DNA of 64,000 bases from Haematococcus lacustris. Its lineage: Eukaryota > Chlorophyta > Chlorophyceae > Chlamydomonadales > Haematococcaceae. Numbering within the stretch: position 1 is the stretch's first letter; every line of letters begins with the position of its first letter. This document shows positions 10,601 through 20,639 of the stretch, in pieces. A model generated the notes under the pieces. That model did not search any database and was not told where the DNA came from. It saw only the letters and a program-made list of their open reading frames with translations. The stretch is from NCBI GenBank assembly GCA_030144725.1, contig JASKMD010000003.1, positions 13,438,376 to 13,502,375 on the forward strand, read 5' to 3'. The position numbers and the translations under genes are program-made.

Positions 10601-13600
10601 AGTCGGGGAGGCGCTGGCACCTTATAGGGTGTCCAAGGCTACCTACCTACCTACCTTCATGCCAAGTCGGGCAGGCGCTGGCAGGGGTGTGAAGGGGTGC
10701 CCCCCTCCTGGTTATGGGTGGTGGTGAGGGAGTATGGGGGCATGAGGGGGTGCTGGGCCTGTGCTGCAGCTGCAGGGCCCCTCCTTCCATTCTCCTGGCC
10801 GCCCCTCTCCAGCTGCCTCACCTCACCTCACCTCACCTCACCTCACCTCACCTCACCTCACCTCACCTCACCTCACCTCACCTCATCAGCTGCCCTGTGG
10901 GCTCCTGGCTGACTGGCACCGCCAGCTGGGTGTCAGTGCCCAGCAGCACGCTGAGGAACAGGGCGTCACAGTCTGCAGTCCGCAGGGACCCAGCAGGACA
11001 CCGTGGCCCACACCTGCTGATCAAGGCAGCGCCAGGCAAGCGGGATAGCGGGATCAAAGCAGTGCCAGGCAAGCGGGATAGAGCGACCTCATGTTGCCAT
11101 CCCCACCCCCTACTCCCCCCTCCCCTCCTCCAACTCGCCCTCCTCCATCTAGAGCTGGTGGGATACAGCGTGATCCGCGTGGCCCTGGGGGCACTGGCAC
11201 TCCGGGGCCTGGCCTAACCCCCCAGTCCCTGGACTGGGGCTTCACAACCACAGCCCCCTCCACCCCTCCACCCCTCCACCCCTCAAACCCTCCTCCACCC
11301 CCACCCCCTCCACCCTACCTCCCTCCACCCCACCCCCCTCCAACCCCCACCTCCTCCACCCCGCCTCACTCCTCCCGAACCCCCCTTCACCCCCTTTTCT
11401 GCCAACGCTATTGCTCCCTCCTCCTCAGCACCTCCCCGTCACCATCCAACCAGGAGTGGCCTGGCCTGCCTGGCCCAGGTCAGCCAGCTCGCAGCGCACC
11501 TAGCCTCCGCCACCAGGCAGCGCCAGGCGCCTAGCGACAGGGACAGGGCAGCCACGCCCTGCCACACCCCCAGGGAGGCGAAGTAGGTCCACACCGCCAC
11601 TAACAGCTCACCCTGCACACGGCCCGGACAGTGCATGTGGTGCTGTGCTCAACTGGGGCAGGGGCAGGGCAGGGGCAGGGGCAGGGGCAGGGGCAGGGGC
11701 AGGGGCAGGGGCAGGGGCAGGGGCAGGGGCAGGGGCAGGGGCAGGGGCAGGGGCAGGGGCAGGGGCAGGGGCAGGGGCAGGGGCAGGGGCAGGGGCAGGG
11801 GCAGGGGCAGGGGCAGGGGCAGGGGCAGGGGCAGGGGCAGGGGCAGGGGCAAGGGGGGAGGGCTGGATAACAGTGGCATGTGATGTGATGTGGTGTGATG
11901 TGGTGTGATGTGATGTGATGTGGGAGAGTGGGTGGCAGTGATGAGGCCGCATGGCTGCTGACCTGCTGGTGTAGCTGCGTGGCGATGCGGGCCAGCAGCT
12001 GGTCCACAGTGCAGGCGCAGGCGGCGACCGCGCTGTCGTGCACCGCCAGGTGCTGGCGCAGGGCCCCACGGGACAACACCCTGGGTCAGGCAGGTGCCCC
12101 GCAACAGCCACAGTGCAGCCCCAGCCCCAGCCCCAGCCCCAGCCCCAGCCTCAGCCTCAGCCGCAGCCCCAGCTTACATGACTACTTCTAAGCATGGTGA
12201 TAAGGAGTGTGGACTGGTTGCGGTGAAGGTCATGGTCACAGACACAGGCGCATCCTGACTGCCAAGCCATAGGCGGTTTGGCAGCAGGTGGCAGCGGGCT
12301 TATGTCACACAGGGAGGCTCCTGATGATGATGCCTGGTCCTCGTGGTTGTTTGTAGTGCAAAAATGCAAGCATGGGCACATGGAGGAGCCTGGTAGGTGC
12401 AGTGCTGTGGAACTCAAAGCAGATGCACCACAGCCAGTGCCCTGGCTATGCTCACCTTTTCCAGTCCAAGTCCAGTTGCTTCTCCCTGGCTGCTTGGGCC
12501 TGGGGTGCTGCCATCCTCTCCGCGAAGATGCTACTGCTCAGCTGCCATGACGATGCCGAGTCGGCAGGGCCGGCAGGGTCGGTTGCCGAAGGTTGCGGCG
12601 TGGGCCACGGATCCGAGCACGGAGCCGATCGTGAGCCTGGCGCATCAGGAGGCTCCGCTCGTATTGCTACCAGTGTGGAAGCTAGTGGAAGCTGCACGCA
12701 CGGCGCCTCGTTGTCCCCAGATTCTGACGATGTGGAGCTCAGGTCCCAGTTGTATATGTTCTCCGCCTTCCTTGCAGCCTTGGCAGCTGCCTTTGCAGCC
12801 GCACGAGCTGCGACTGCCTCCTTGCTCGCCTGTGCCGCGGCCTTGGCGGCCTCAGCAGCAGCAACCTCCGCGTCCTCGCGAGCTGCCGTGGCGAGTGCTG
12901 CGCTGCGCATAGCTGCTCCGTCACGTCGTACGCGTGCGGGGTGCACATTGAAGTATGGGCGCCTAAGGCGACGAAGGCGCCAAGTGTCAGCCCGCCAGCC
13001 AATTTCTCACGCAGCCGGGTGCTTTCTTCCAAGCTACGCATATTGTAGTGCTGCTGAGAAGTTGGCTGAGTTTGTTTTGTCATCTTCCCACAAATGTAGC
13101 GGCCTAAACATCTTTACGACTTTTGGTAGCCAGGACATCCACAGGAACACTACATTGATGCGATAAAGTGACGATTTAGCAAGCAGCAGGGGGATATGGC
13201 TCGTCATGCATGTCAAAGATGCGTGGCATGAGGTAGCAGCCCACCTGAAGTGCAGCTCCTGCATGGAGAAGCGCAGCGCCTGGGCTCCTGACTCATCACA
13301 TGGCAGCCCCTGCGGCCCCAAGCAAAGACGGGCTGTAGGGGAGTGTTGCTCTCTCAGCACATGCTCACACCACCCGCCCCAACTGCTCTGCCCGCCCCAC
13401 CAGCCCTGCCCGCACCAACCGCTCGCCCACCCCACCCGCCCTGCTCGCCCTGCCTACGTCGACGTAGCCTGCGTGCAGGTTGTGTAGGTGCTGCACCCCT
13501 CACCTGTGCATAGTCCAGTGCCTGGCGCCCCCTTTCAGCCGCCTCCAGGAACTCCGCCACCTCCACCACTGCCACCTCGACGTCATAAGCTGCAGCCCAG

Positions 13601-16600
13601 CCCACAGCGAGCAGTGCAGGCAGAGCAGGGGGCAGGCTGTATGGGGTCCCTACTCGGCACCTTGGGTCTCAGCCTTAAGCCCCCAGGGCACCCCCTACCC
13701 ATAAGCCACACCCACAACACTTACCCCCACCCCACTACACCCTGCGACAGCTGCAGGCGCCCCGCCCCGCCCCGCCCCGCCCCGCCCCGCCCCGCCCCGC
13801 CCCGCCCCGCCCCGCCCCGCCCCGCCCCGCCCCGCCCCGCCCCGCCCCGCCCCGCCCCGCCCCGCCCCGCCCCGCCCCGCCCCGCCCCGCCCCGCCCCCA
13901 GTTAGGCCGTCTGGCCTGCATGGGGCTGACCTGCTGGGTTGCTCTGGGCCACATGCTTTGCCGCCTGCCTGAGACGCTGCTGCAAACTGTCATGGCGACC
14001 AAACACACCACTATACACAGCTCTGTCCTTGTACCTGTATGCACGCAGCCCCACCCATGCGCCCGGCAGTTGAAGCCAAGCAGGGTACCACGCGACCACA
14101 ACTAGCATTGGCACAGCAGCTATAGGGGTGGCAAGCGGAGCACTAGGGGCAGCCCCTGTGGCTTCAGGGGTGAAGTGGGGGTCAGGAGGCCTGGGGTGGT
14201 GTCTGCCCCTGCCACCCCTGCTGCCCATGCTACCCCTGCTATCCATATTGCCCAAAGCGCACCCAGGATGTGAGGCAGGCTGCTGAGCTCCTTCCTCGTC
14301 CTGCCGCCCCCTGACAGGTGCAGGATGTGGAGGGTGGGTGGTGCAGCTGCAGGGCTCACTTGCTGCAGAGAGAGGGTAGGTGGGCAGGCAGGCGGGCGAC
14401 AAGCGTTGGCATCCACCAGGTTGGCCTGCGGACCACTGTGCTGCTGCAAGAGGCAGGCGCAGCTGTGTAAAGTAACCCCTTCGTGACCGTGGCATCCTTC
14501 GCATGAGGCCCCTGACCTGGCCTCCCCCTGTCCCCTGCCACCAGCCCCCTGCAACAATTACGCTGTCCTCGCAGTCTCGCTGTCCTTGCAGTCTCGCTGT
14601 CCTTCCCAGTCGCTACCTCCCAGTGCCCTTTGGCCCTTAGCGGTCCACAATTAGTGTGTTTGACTGCAATGAAGGCTCAAGGTTGAGAGCCAAGGTGCTA
14701 CCAGCCCCCTACGCCAAAAAATGTTGTGTGGATTGGTGGCAGCATATTGCCCATCTCTACAATATAGACGACGTAAGCTGGAGTTCATGGGACATGGCAG
14801 TGGGACCTGCTTCCAAATGCAGTCGGACCTGCGTCTAAATGCCCAGGCTGTCTGCAGAGCAGTGCCCCACACAGCCCTCACCCCTGTTGGGCACGCACCA
14901 GCAACGTTGGCTGCAGGGGCTACAGGGGGTGCAGGGGGTGCAGGGGGTGGCAGGTGCTGCGGCTCAGCCTGCAGGCAGAGCAGGTAAAGGGCTGTTGGCA
15001 ACAATATACCGCTGATGACCTGGCAGTGTGGTGTCTTGGGAAAGGGGAAGAGCACCATTAAGCAGCTGCAGCTTGGTCCACCCACTATGAGCAGGGCTGA
15101 GGGGGGTGCATGGGGTGGGGCAGCTGGGGGCAGCAGCAGGGCGGCCAGGCGTGGCGAGGTGGCGAGAGGCTGGTGGGTGGGTGGGCTGCCCGGTCTGCTG
15201 AGGGCCCGGACCCGGGCCATGAGGGCGGGCAGCTGCTGCCCTGGGCTGTTGGGTGGTGCACTGCTGTCAGGGGCGCTGGGGCCAGGGGAGGTGTTGGGCG
15301 GGATGGCAGCGGGCATGGGTCGCTGTGGGGGGTGGGAGGTGGGGCTGGAGCGTGTGTGTGTGTCCAGGGCGTGCTGCAGCTGCTGGTCAGAGGATTGCAG
15401 CACGGCCTCCAGGGACTGCACAACCCGCCTGCAGGCAGCCGTGGGAGGGGGGGAGGAGAGGGGAGGGGCGCGGGTGAGTCAAGGGAGAGGGGAGAGAGGT
15501 TGTGCATTGGGTATACTCCACGCAGTCCATCAACACCATTTAAGTCGGGCCACTAGTGGTCCCTAGTGTACCCGCTAGTGGGCCCTAGTGGCCACTACTG
15601 GTACGGCTCAATTGGAGGCCCCAGTGAGGGACAAGGGGGCTGGTTGGAGGAGGAGGCCCAGGGGGTTGACTGTGGGGGTGCACCTTGCACCATCAGCCTG
15701 GGGCTGGCAATTTTGGTAGTGTAGTAGTCCTCCCTCTCTGTACATACATGTATGTCTATTGATAACCATGAACATATGTAATTACATGTACCGTACTCTC
15801 CTTTTGATTCCCGAGGCCTCGGAAACTTTTTCCGGAGCCAGTACTTTTATTGTTCCAATTGTACCCCAATTGTACCCCAATTATCTCGCATCAAAATCAT
15901 ATGATCGACATTGTCGACTGTCGTGGTCTCTCTTCTAGTGGCCTTATGACCTGACCACGTCACATGGGGCACTAAACCTCGCTTAAAAAGTCTTGGTCCT
16001 CTTGCTGCTGCTGGCAGTGGCGGCATATCTCATCATCTGCCTTGGAGCATTCAGACTTGCGTACTCTTCCAGCCACCCATGCTGCTGCCTTAGTAAGAGC
16101 CAGAACCCCGCCTTGGCCGGCTGCCCGTGTGTGAGCGGCCGCCTCCCCCCTCAACATGGTTGCCAGCCTGGTTGCCACCCTTGCCTGTCCTGTGACCCCA
16201 GCCTTTGCCCCAGCCTGGCCCACCTCCCTCGACCTTGCCCGGGGCAAAGCAGCCACTCTAGTTGCCACCCCGGCCTGGCCCGCCGCACCAGCCTTTTACC
16301 CCAGCCTGGCCCACCTCCCCCTTGCAGGGTGGGTTGAACCCTAGCAGATTGCCACCAGTTCTCATGCGCCTTGCCAGTGCGTGCGAGAGCAGGAGGTGTG
16401 CTGGGCGATGCGGCAAGATTTAGGCGTGGAGAAGGCCCAAAGTTAGTAGTCCCAGGTAGTCGCTTCTCAATCATTGCCGCTTGACGGTTGAGAGACATTT
16501 GGAAGTGTTGTTAATCGTGCTTTTATAAGGAGCTCGCGGTGCAGATTATCAGTTGCGTCGGCGGCGCTGATGCCCCGGACCACAATCTGGTCCATTGCTG

Positions 16601-18105
16601 GCTCTTTCGTCAAGGTCAACTAATTGTTTAGATACTTCCCTAAAGACCAATAAAATACATTGTTTGATCATTCCCAGTTTCCCGAAGGACAAAAAACGAT
16701 TTGGGATAGGGAATCAGAAGTGAGAGTACGGTAGACATTTATAGTTGTAGTTATATTCACATGTATATTTATATTTGCATGTATACAAGGCACCGTACAC
16801 TCGCTGGCATTTGAGAGGCTTTCTTTCGGCTGAAGCCTGCGTGATTGCGGATCAGGTCTGCTGGTGTGGCAGCCCCACACAGTGGGTCATCCCCACTCAC
16901 CGGGCATCCTGCTGCCTCAACGCCCTCAGCACCGGAAGGGGGCCAGCCCCCACCCGCCTAGCCGCCTTGTGTTGGTGGTATGGGCTCCATGGCGCCGGCA
17001 GCCCCCCCTCCCCCCGCCTGACCCCTGCAGCGTGGGTCTCCCCCGCCCTGTGGCCCTCTTGCCGGCCCCTCCCCCCACCCCCCTCCCCCCCCTCCCTCCT
17101 GCGCTGCAAGCTGCCCACGCTTCCAGGGGGGCTGGCGGGGCTGGGCCGGCCCGCGCCTGGCAGTGCTGCCGGGTTTGCACCCGGGGCTGGGTCAGGTGCC
17201 CTGGCTGGGCTGGGCCAAGTGGCTGCTCTACCTCCTCCGTCAGCTCCAGCACACGCAGCTGTCACCGCCTGGCTGCGCAGCCTCGGCGGGGGCTTGACCT
17301 GCCTAGCCAGGCTGGCGATGAAGGGGCTGACGCGGGGCTGGGTGCCCCTGGACAGGAAGGCTGAGAGCGGGGTGTCTTGGCTGGGGTGGGGGCGGGGGGC
17401 CGGGGCCCCCAGAGGGGCCGGGGGGGTGCTGGCAGCTGAAAGAGGGGAGGGGGTGCGCCGTGGGGGGGCAGGCTCACGACCAAAGGGGGAACCGCTGGGG
17501 GAGGTGCAGTCCAGCCATGGCGGCTTGGGGGCTGTGGCGCTGCTGCTGTTGTCTCTGCTGGGCGGCACCCCCGGGGGGGCAGCAGCCAAGGCAGCGGCTT
17601 TGCTGACGCCTGGAGGACTTGCCAGAGGCTGGGGGCTGGGCGGGAGGGGGAGGTGTGGGGGCTGGGCGGGGGGGCCTGGCCTGCGCTGGCGTTGGAATGC
17701 GTCCCACACCGTCAGCAGCTGCACCATCTCCTGGCCATAACAATGGGTGGCATGCAGGCACAGGGTGTGGGCAGGCGGGCAGGCGGGCAGGCGGGCAGGC
17801 GGGCGGGCGGGCGGGCGGGCGGGCGGGCGGGCGGTCAAGAGCGTGGGTGAGGCCGGCTGGCTAGCAGGTGGGCAGGGGTGTGGGCAGGCGGTGAGACTGT
17901 CAAGGCAGCAGGCGGGCCAGACATGCTTGGTGCAGGTCAGACTGATCATCAGAGTGTTGCTGGCACTCACTGCGCTGTGCAGAGCGGTGGCTGGCCGGTC
18001 CTGACCATTGGAGGCGGGCCTTGACGGCTGGGAGGGTGCGGTGAAGGAGCTCCGCTGCGCCTGGTGCCAGGCAGCAGGGCGGGGCAGCAGGGCAGCATGT
18101 TTCAT
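7685..18105 (-). CDS. Large multi-exon gene of unrecognised family, proline-rich and helical
   Basis: A series of minus-strand frames with splice-like edges reads as one gene, or possibly two. The best segments are 18,105-17,971 (ATG, phase 0, donor gca|gtgagt); 17,730 down to about 16,900 (EMVQLLTVWDAFQRQRR then Pro/Ala-rich); 15,428-15,020 (SLEAVLQSSDQQLQHALD then Pro-rich); helical pieces near 14,440, 14,300, 13,960 and 13,570 (VEVAEFLEAAERGRQALDYA); about 12,060-11,960 (ALRQHLAVHDSAV); 11,610-11,470; 11,000-10,885; 10,393-10,262 (FEFYELLVRLALARHVL); 9,400-9,230 (LNLEDWLEAVARLADLV); 8,880-8,705; and 7,860-7,685 ending in TGA. The Ala-rich block at 13,085-12,450 may be a separate or mobile sequence. 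I recognise no family. Exon edges are mostly unproven, but frame-by-frame helix periodicity on one strand supports a real gene. Confidence 0.5.
8991..9215. repeat. (CCCCCT)n tandem array
   Basis: About 225 bp of near-perfect CCTCCC/CCCCCT hexamers lie in an intron of the minus-strand gene, directly after the probable donor following ARLADL. Long Pro or Gly frames across it are artefacts of the repeat. Confidence 0.95.
10817..10885. repeat. (CACCT)n array covering a minus-strand splice donor
   Basis: About 13 perfect pentamers. On the minus strand the array reads (AGGTG)n directly after an apparent exon ending QEPTGQLMR, so every unit carries an AG|GTGAGG 5' splice-site sequence. Confidence 0.9.
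11655..11852. repeat. (GGGGCA)n tandem array
   Basis: About 33 nearly perfect hexamers of ggggca, the longest pure hexamer array in the window, lying in an intron. Four-G runs every six bases give strong G-quadruplex potential on the plus strand. A short GATGTG array (about 11,878-11,922) follows. Confidence 0.95.
13759..13898. repeat. (CCCCG)n tandem array
   Basis: About 28 perfect ccccg pentamers in an intron of the minus-strand gene, with no coding value. Confidence 0.95.
15504..15650 (+). mobile_element. Solo 3' module of a Fanzor-type element
   Basis: The segment from gtgcattgggtatactccac to gagggacaagggggctgg matches the sequence downstream of the Fanzor stop codons near 19,640-19,805 and 45,270-45,440. 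It carries the same palindrome-rich block (ccactagtggtccctagtg and variants). No Fanzor coding sequence is attached. It lies just upstream of an exon of the minus-strand gene, so it is probably intronic. Confidence 0.75.
15791..16731. mobile_element. TA-flanked non-autonomous DNA transposon, copy 2
   Basis: The ends match copy 1: ccgtactctccttttgattc at 15,791 and its inverted counterpart ending gagagtacgg at 16,731, both flanked by TA (15,789-15,790 and 16,732-16,733). The right 200 bp aligns with copy 1, sharing ggtcaactaattgttt-like and ctgatgccccggaccac blocks. At 941 bp it is twice as long. It includes minus-strand frame 16,498-16,151 (start MSLNRQAAMIEKRLPG), which I cannot assign and which could be a transposase relic. 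Confidence 0.85.
17769..17833. repeat. (GGGC/GGCA)n array
   Basis: Repeated gcgggcag units passing into pure gcgg. The array lies between two apparent exons of the minus-strand gene. Confidence 0.9.
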
Positions 18106-18560
18106 TCATCCGGCCGTGGCTTGGCTACTTGTTGCCTGCTTGATTAATGAGGGAGGTGCTGGTCTTGGGGCAGTGGGGCAGTGCAGGTTCTGTTCAGACG
18201 GTGGCTGTAAGAGGCGCTGGATGTGGCAGCTGAGCCCTTCAATGCTAGGTTGGTTGTTAGTTGGTTGTCAGTAGGCAGCATGCGAGACACCATTGGATGG
18301 GAGCCCCCGTGCAACTGCACCATGCAAAGTTACGTCAGCATGCCACCTTGACATGCGTCCCTACACTGAAGAATACAAGCATGTGGCATGCTGATGTGCC
18401 TTAGCCACTGCTGTGGCGGTACATGCTTGCATTAGAGCATGTGTGCCTTGCCTAACGCCTCAACTGCCGTCTCCGGGGATATTAGGGCCTAGCTCAGGCA
18501 TATAACACTGCCCTGGCTGAGGCTAAGTTGCTGTGCTGAGCCCATCCGCCAGTGCTATGC
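18106..18560. other. Gene-free stretch upstream of the large minus-strand gene
   Basis: I see no supported coding sequence. If the ATG at 18,105 is the true start, this region holds its promoter and 5' UTR. Two tandem-like segments built on gcatgtggcatgctgatgtg occur near 18,340-18,400. Confidence 0.4.
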
Positions 18561-18569
18561 TACTGATGT

Positions 18570-19810
18570 CTGCTAGCGCCTGGTGCGCCCAGCCTGGAGC
18601 CAGCAGCGTGACCAGCCAGTGCAGGGCATGATGTGGTGCCTAGTAGTGGCCCCCCGCAAGCCCCCACAGGCCCCACGCAGCAACCAGGAAGTCTCACAGC
18701 CAGCAGCCTCAGAGCCTGGGCCCAGCACTCCCCTGCCAGCCAAGCGCACCAAGCGCACCAAGGCTGAGCCGGCAGCTGAGCCCAACAAGGCCAAGGGCAA
18801 GGCTGCCAAAGCCAAGCCAGCACCGCAGCCAGGCAGGTGGCTGGACAGGGACTGCAATTCCACATGACTGGACATTCCACAATGGCTGGACAGGGACTGC
18901 AATTCCACATAGACATAAACACTGTTTTGTAGTGATCCACAATTAGTATGTTCGACTGCAATGAAGGCTCAAGGTTGAGGGCCAAGGTGCTAAGCCCATC
19001 CGCCCCATGTAATGAACAGGCCCCAGCCGTCCCGTCAGCTCGGCTGTGAACAGGCCCCAGCCTTGTGAAGACCCAGCGCAGTAAGCCCACCAGGCCTGCA
19101 CGCTGGAAGCCCTGAGCAGGCCAGGTGCAGGACCGCTGTTGCGGTCAGCCAGGAGCCAGAGGGGCAAGGCGCCAGTGCGGGGCTGCATGTGATGCCCCTG
19201 GGTGAACCAGGCCACCCCTGGGGACATTGGCATATGGCTGGACAGGGACTGCATCTGAGCCCTGACCCGCTCATGTGCAGGAGAGGCCCCATGGCGCCCA
19301 GTGAAGCTGCGCTGGGGCCAAACCAAGCAGCGGCTCCTGCCCTAGGCAAGGCGTACCCAGCAGTGTGCAACAAGGAACTGCAAGACTGCCCACCTAAGGC
19401 TAAGGAGCAGCAGCCTGTAATTCTTGTAGATAACACAGCATCTAGTTGTCGAGGTATTGTGCTAGGTTGTGTGGTGGAGGGGGCTGAGGCACCCCACCCA
19501 AGCGAGCTCAACTGACGCTTGACCTGGGCCAGATAAGGCTGGATAAGGCTGTCTCTCTTCTCCCTTACATCAGTGCATGCAAGACATGCCAACTCTACAC
19601 AATAGCCTTCAAGGTCAGGCGATAGTGTAGGTGGTAGGCACCCATGCACCATGCCCATGTGCATTGGGTATACGTCACACAACTCATCAACACTATTTGA
19701 GTAGGGCCACTAGTGGTCCCTTGTATTCCCGCTAGTGGTCCCTAGTGGCCACTACTGGTCCGGCTCAAATGGAGGCCCCAGTGAGGGACAAGGGGGCTGA
19801 GGCGCCCCAC
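18570..19810 (+). pseudogene. Fanzor relic, RDCNAALN lineage, disrupted, with 3' module
   Basis: From 18,583 the plus frame reads RPAWSQQRDQPVQGMMWC and on to GRWLDRDCNS, where a stop breaks the RuvC-III motif DRDCNAALN. A segment from about 18,930 is foreign to the frame. A degraded C-terminus (RGPMAPSEAALGPNQ to CPPKAKEQQPV) follows at 19,280-19,420. The conserved 3' noncoding module then runs to gagggacaagggggctga near 19,800. The copy lacks everything upstream of the zinc-finger region. Part of the foreign segment (ccacaattagtatgttcgac) recurs at 14,645-14,700. Confidence 0.78.
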
Positions 19811-20163
19811 CATCATCATGCGTTTGTCCAGCTGCTGCTGTACTCGGGCACTAGTGGCTTTTAGAGAGGTCAACTGCTTCACTGTGGCCAGGTTGATGTC
19901 GCCGATGCCATCACCGAATAGCAACTCTGCAAGGCAGGGGATAACTGGTTAGGTCTTCAGGCCGTCCTGTATCCCTACACTTCTCCACAGGAGTCAGAGA
20001 CCGGTGTGTGTCCCTAACCTAGGTCCCTAACCCTAGGAGTCGAATTAATCGCTGGATTCTGAATTAATCGCTGGAACAGCATCGCACCAACAACGCGAGA
20101 AGATGTACTGTTAGGTCGCACGCGGCTGCCGCGGTCCGGGGAAGACATGTAGCTTGGCTGGTA

Positions 20164-20362
20164 GCTATGTAAGCTCGTGCAAAGGGTGCAGCAGTGGTGC
20201 ACATCCGCTGCTGGTAAGGGCATGTGCATTGGGTATACGTCACACAACTCATCAACACCATTTGAGTTGGGCCACTAGTGGTATCTAGTACTCCCGCTAG
20301 TGGTCCCTAGTGGCCACTACTGGTACGGCTATGTAAGCTCGTGCAAAGGGTGCAGCAGTGGT
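20164..20362 (+). repeat. Truncated Fanzor 3' module between 35-bp direct repeats
   Basis: A 35-bp sequence starting gctatgtaagctcgtgcaaa occurs at 20,164-20,198 and again at 20,328-20,362. Between them is part of the Fanzor 3' module (gggccactagtggtatctag and following), cut off at ggtacggct. A 35-bp flank is long for a target duplication, so a local duplication is as likely as an insertion. Confidence 0.8.
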
Positions 20363-20395
20363 AACCCTACCAAGTTTTAATCCCTACACTGTTTT

Positions 20396-20590
20396 GTTTT
20401 TTAATCCCTACAGCCCTCATGCAACTCATGAGTTGTAATCAAACACAGGCTGCGAGATCGCTGTTGTAAAGGCTACTGATAGTGTGCCTAGTGCCCACTT
20501 CAGCTCAGCCTTCTGGTGTGTGTGCCTCCAGGTCTACTACTAGCAAGAGCCCTACCCTACTCTATAGCTCTTACTCACACACATCCCCTT
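20396..20590 (+). repeat. Direct repeat bracketing the Fanzor relic, left copy
   Basis: The segment tttttaatccctacagccct through cttactcacacacatccc matches 22,776-23,055 in the same orientation, with divergence and small gaps. It lies downstream of the Fanzor stop at 20,640 and so looks like that lineage's 3' noncoding region. Confidence 0.7.
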
Positions 20591-20639
20591 TGTGAGGGGT
20601 TTGGTATCTTGTTTTCTTGGGTTGTAGTGCTGTAGCTGG

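Noticed and set aside
10817..10885. CRISPR-like array
   Set aside because: Pentamer units with no spacers; the same holds for the other tandem arrays. The genome is eukaryotic.
11600..12111. Overlapping frames through the GGGGCA array (GQGQ, GRGR, AGAG, PAPA)
   Set aside because: All frames of a pure hexamer are open. No start context, splice sites or non-repeat domain supports them.
16897..18105. Single 402-residue minus-strand protein
   Set aside because: The frame crosses a GGGC array and an apparent donor (gca|gtgagt) and acceptor. Spliced exons fit better than one uninterrupted frame.
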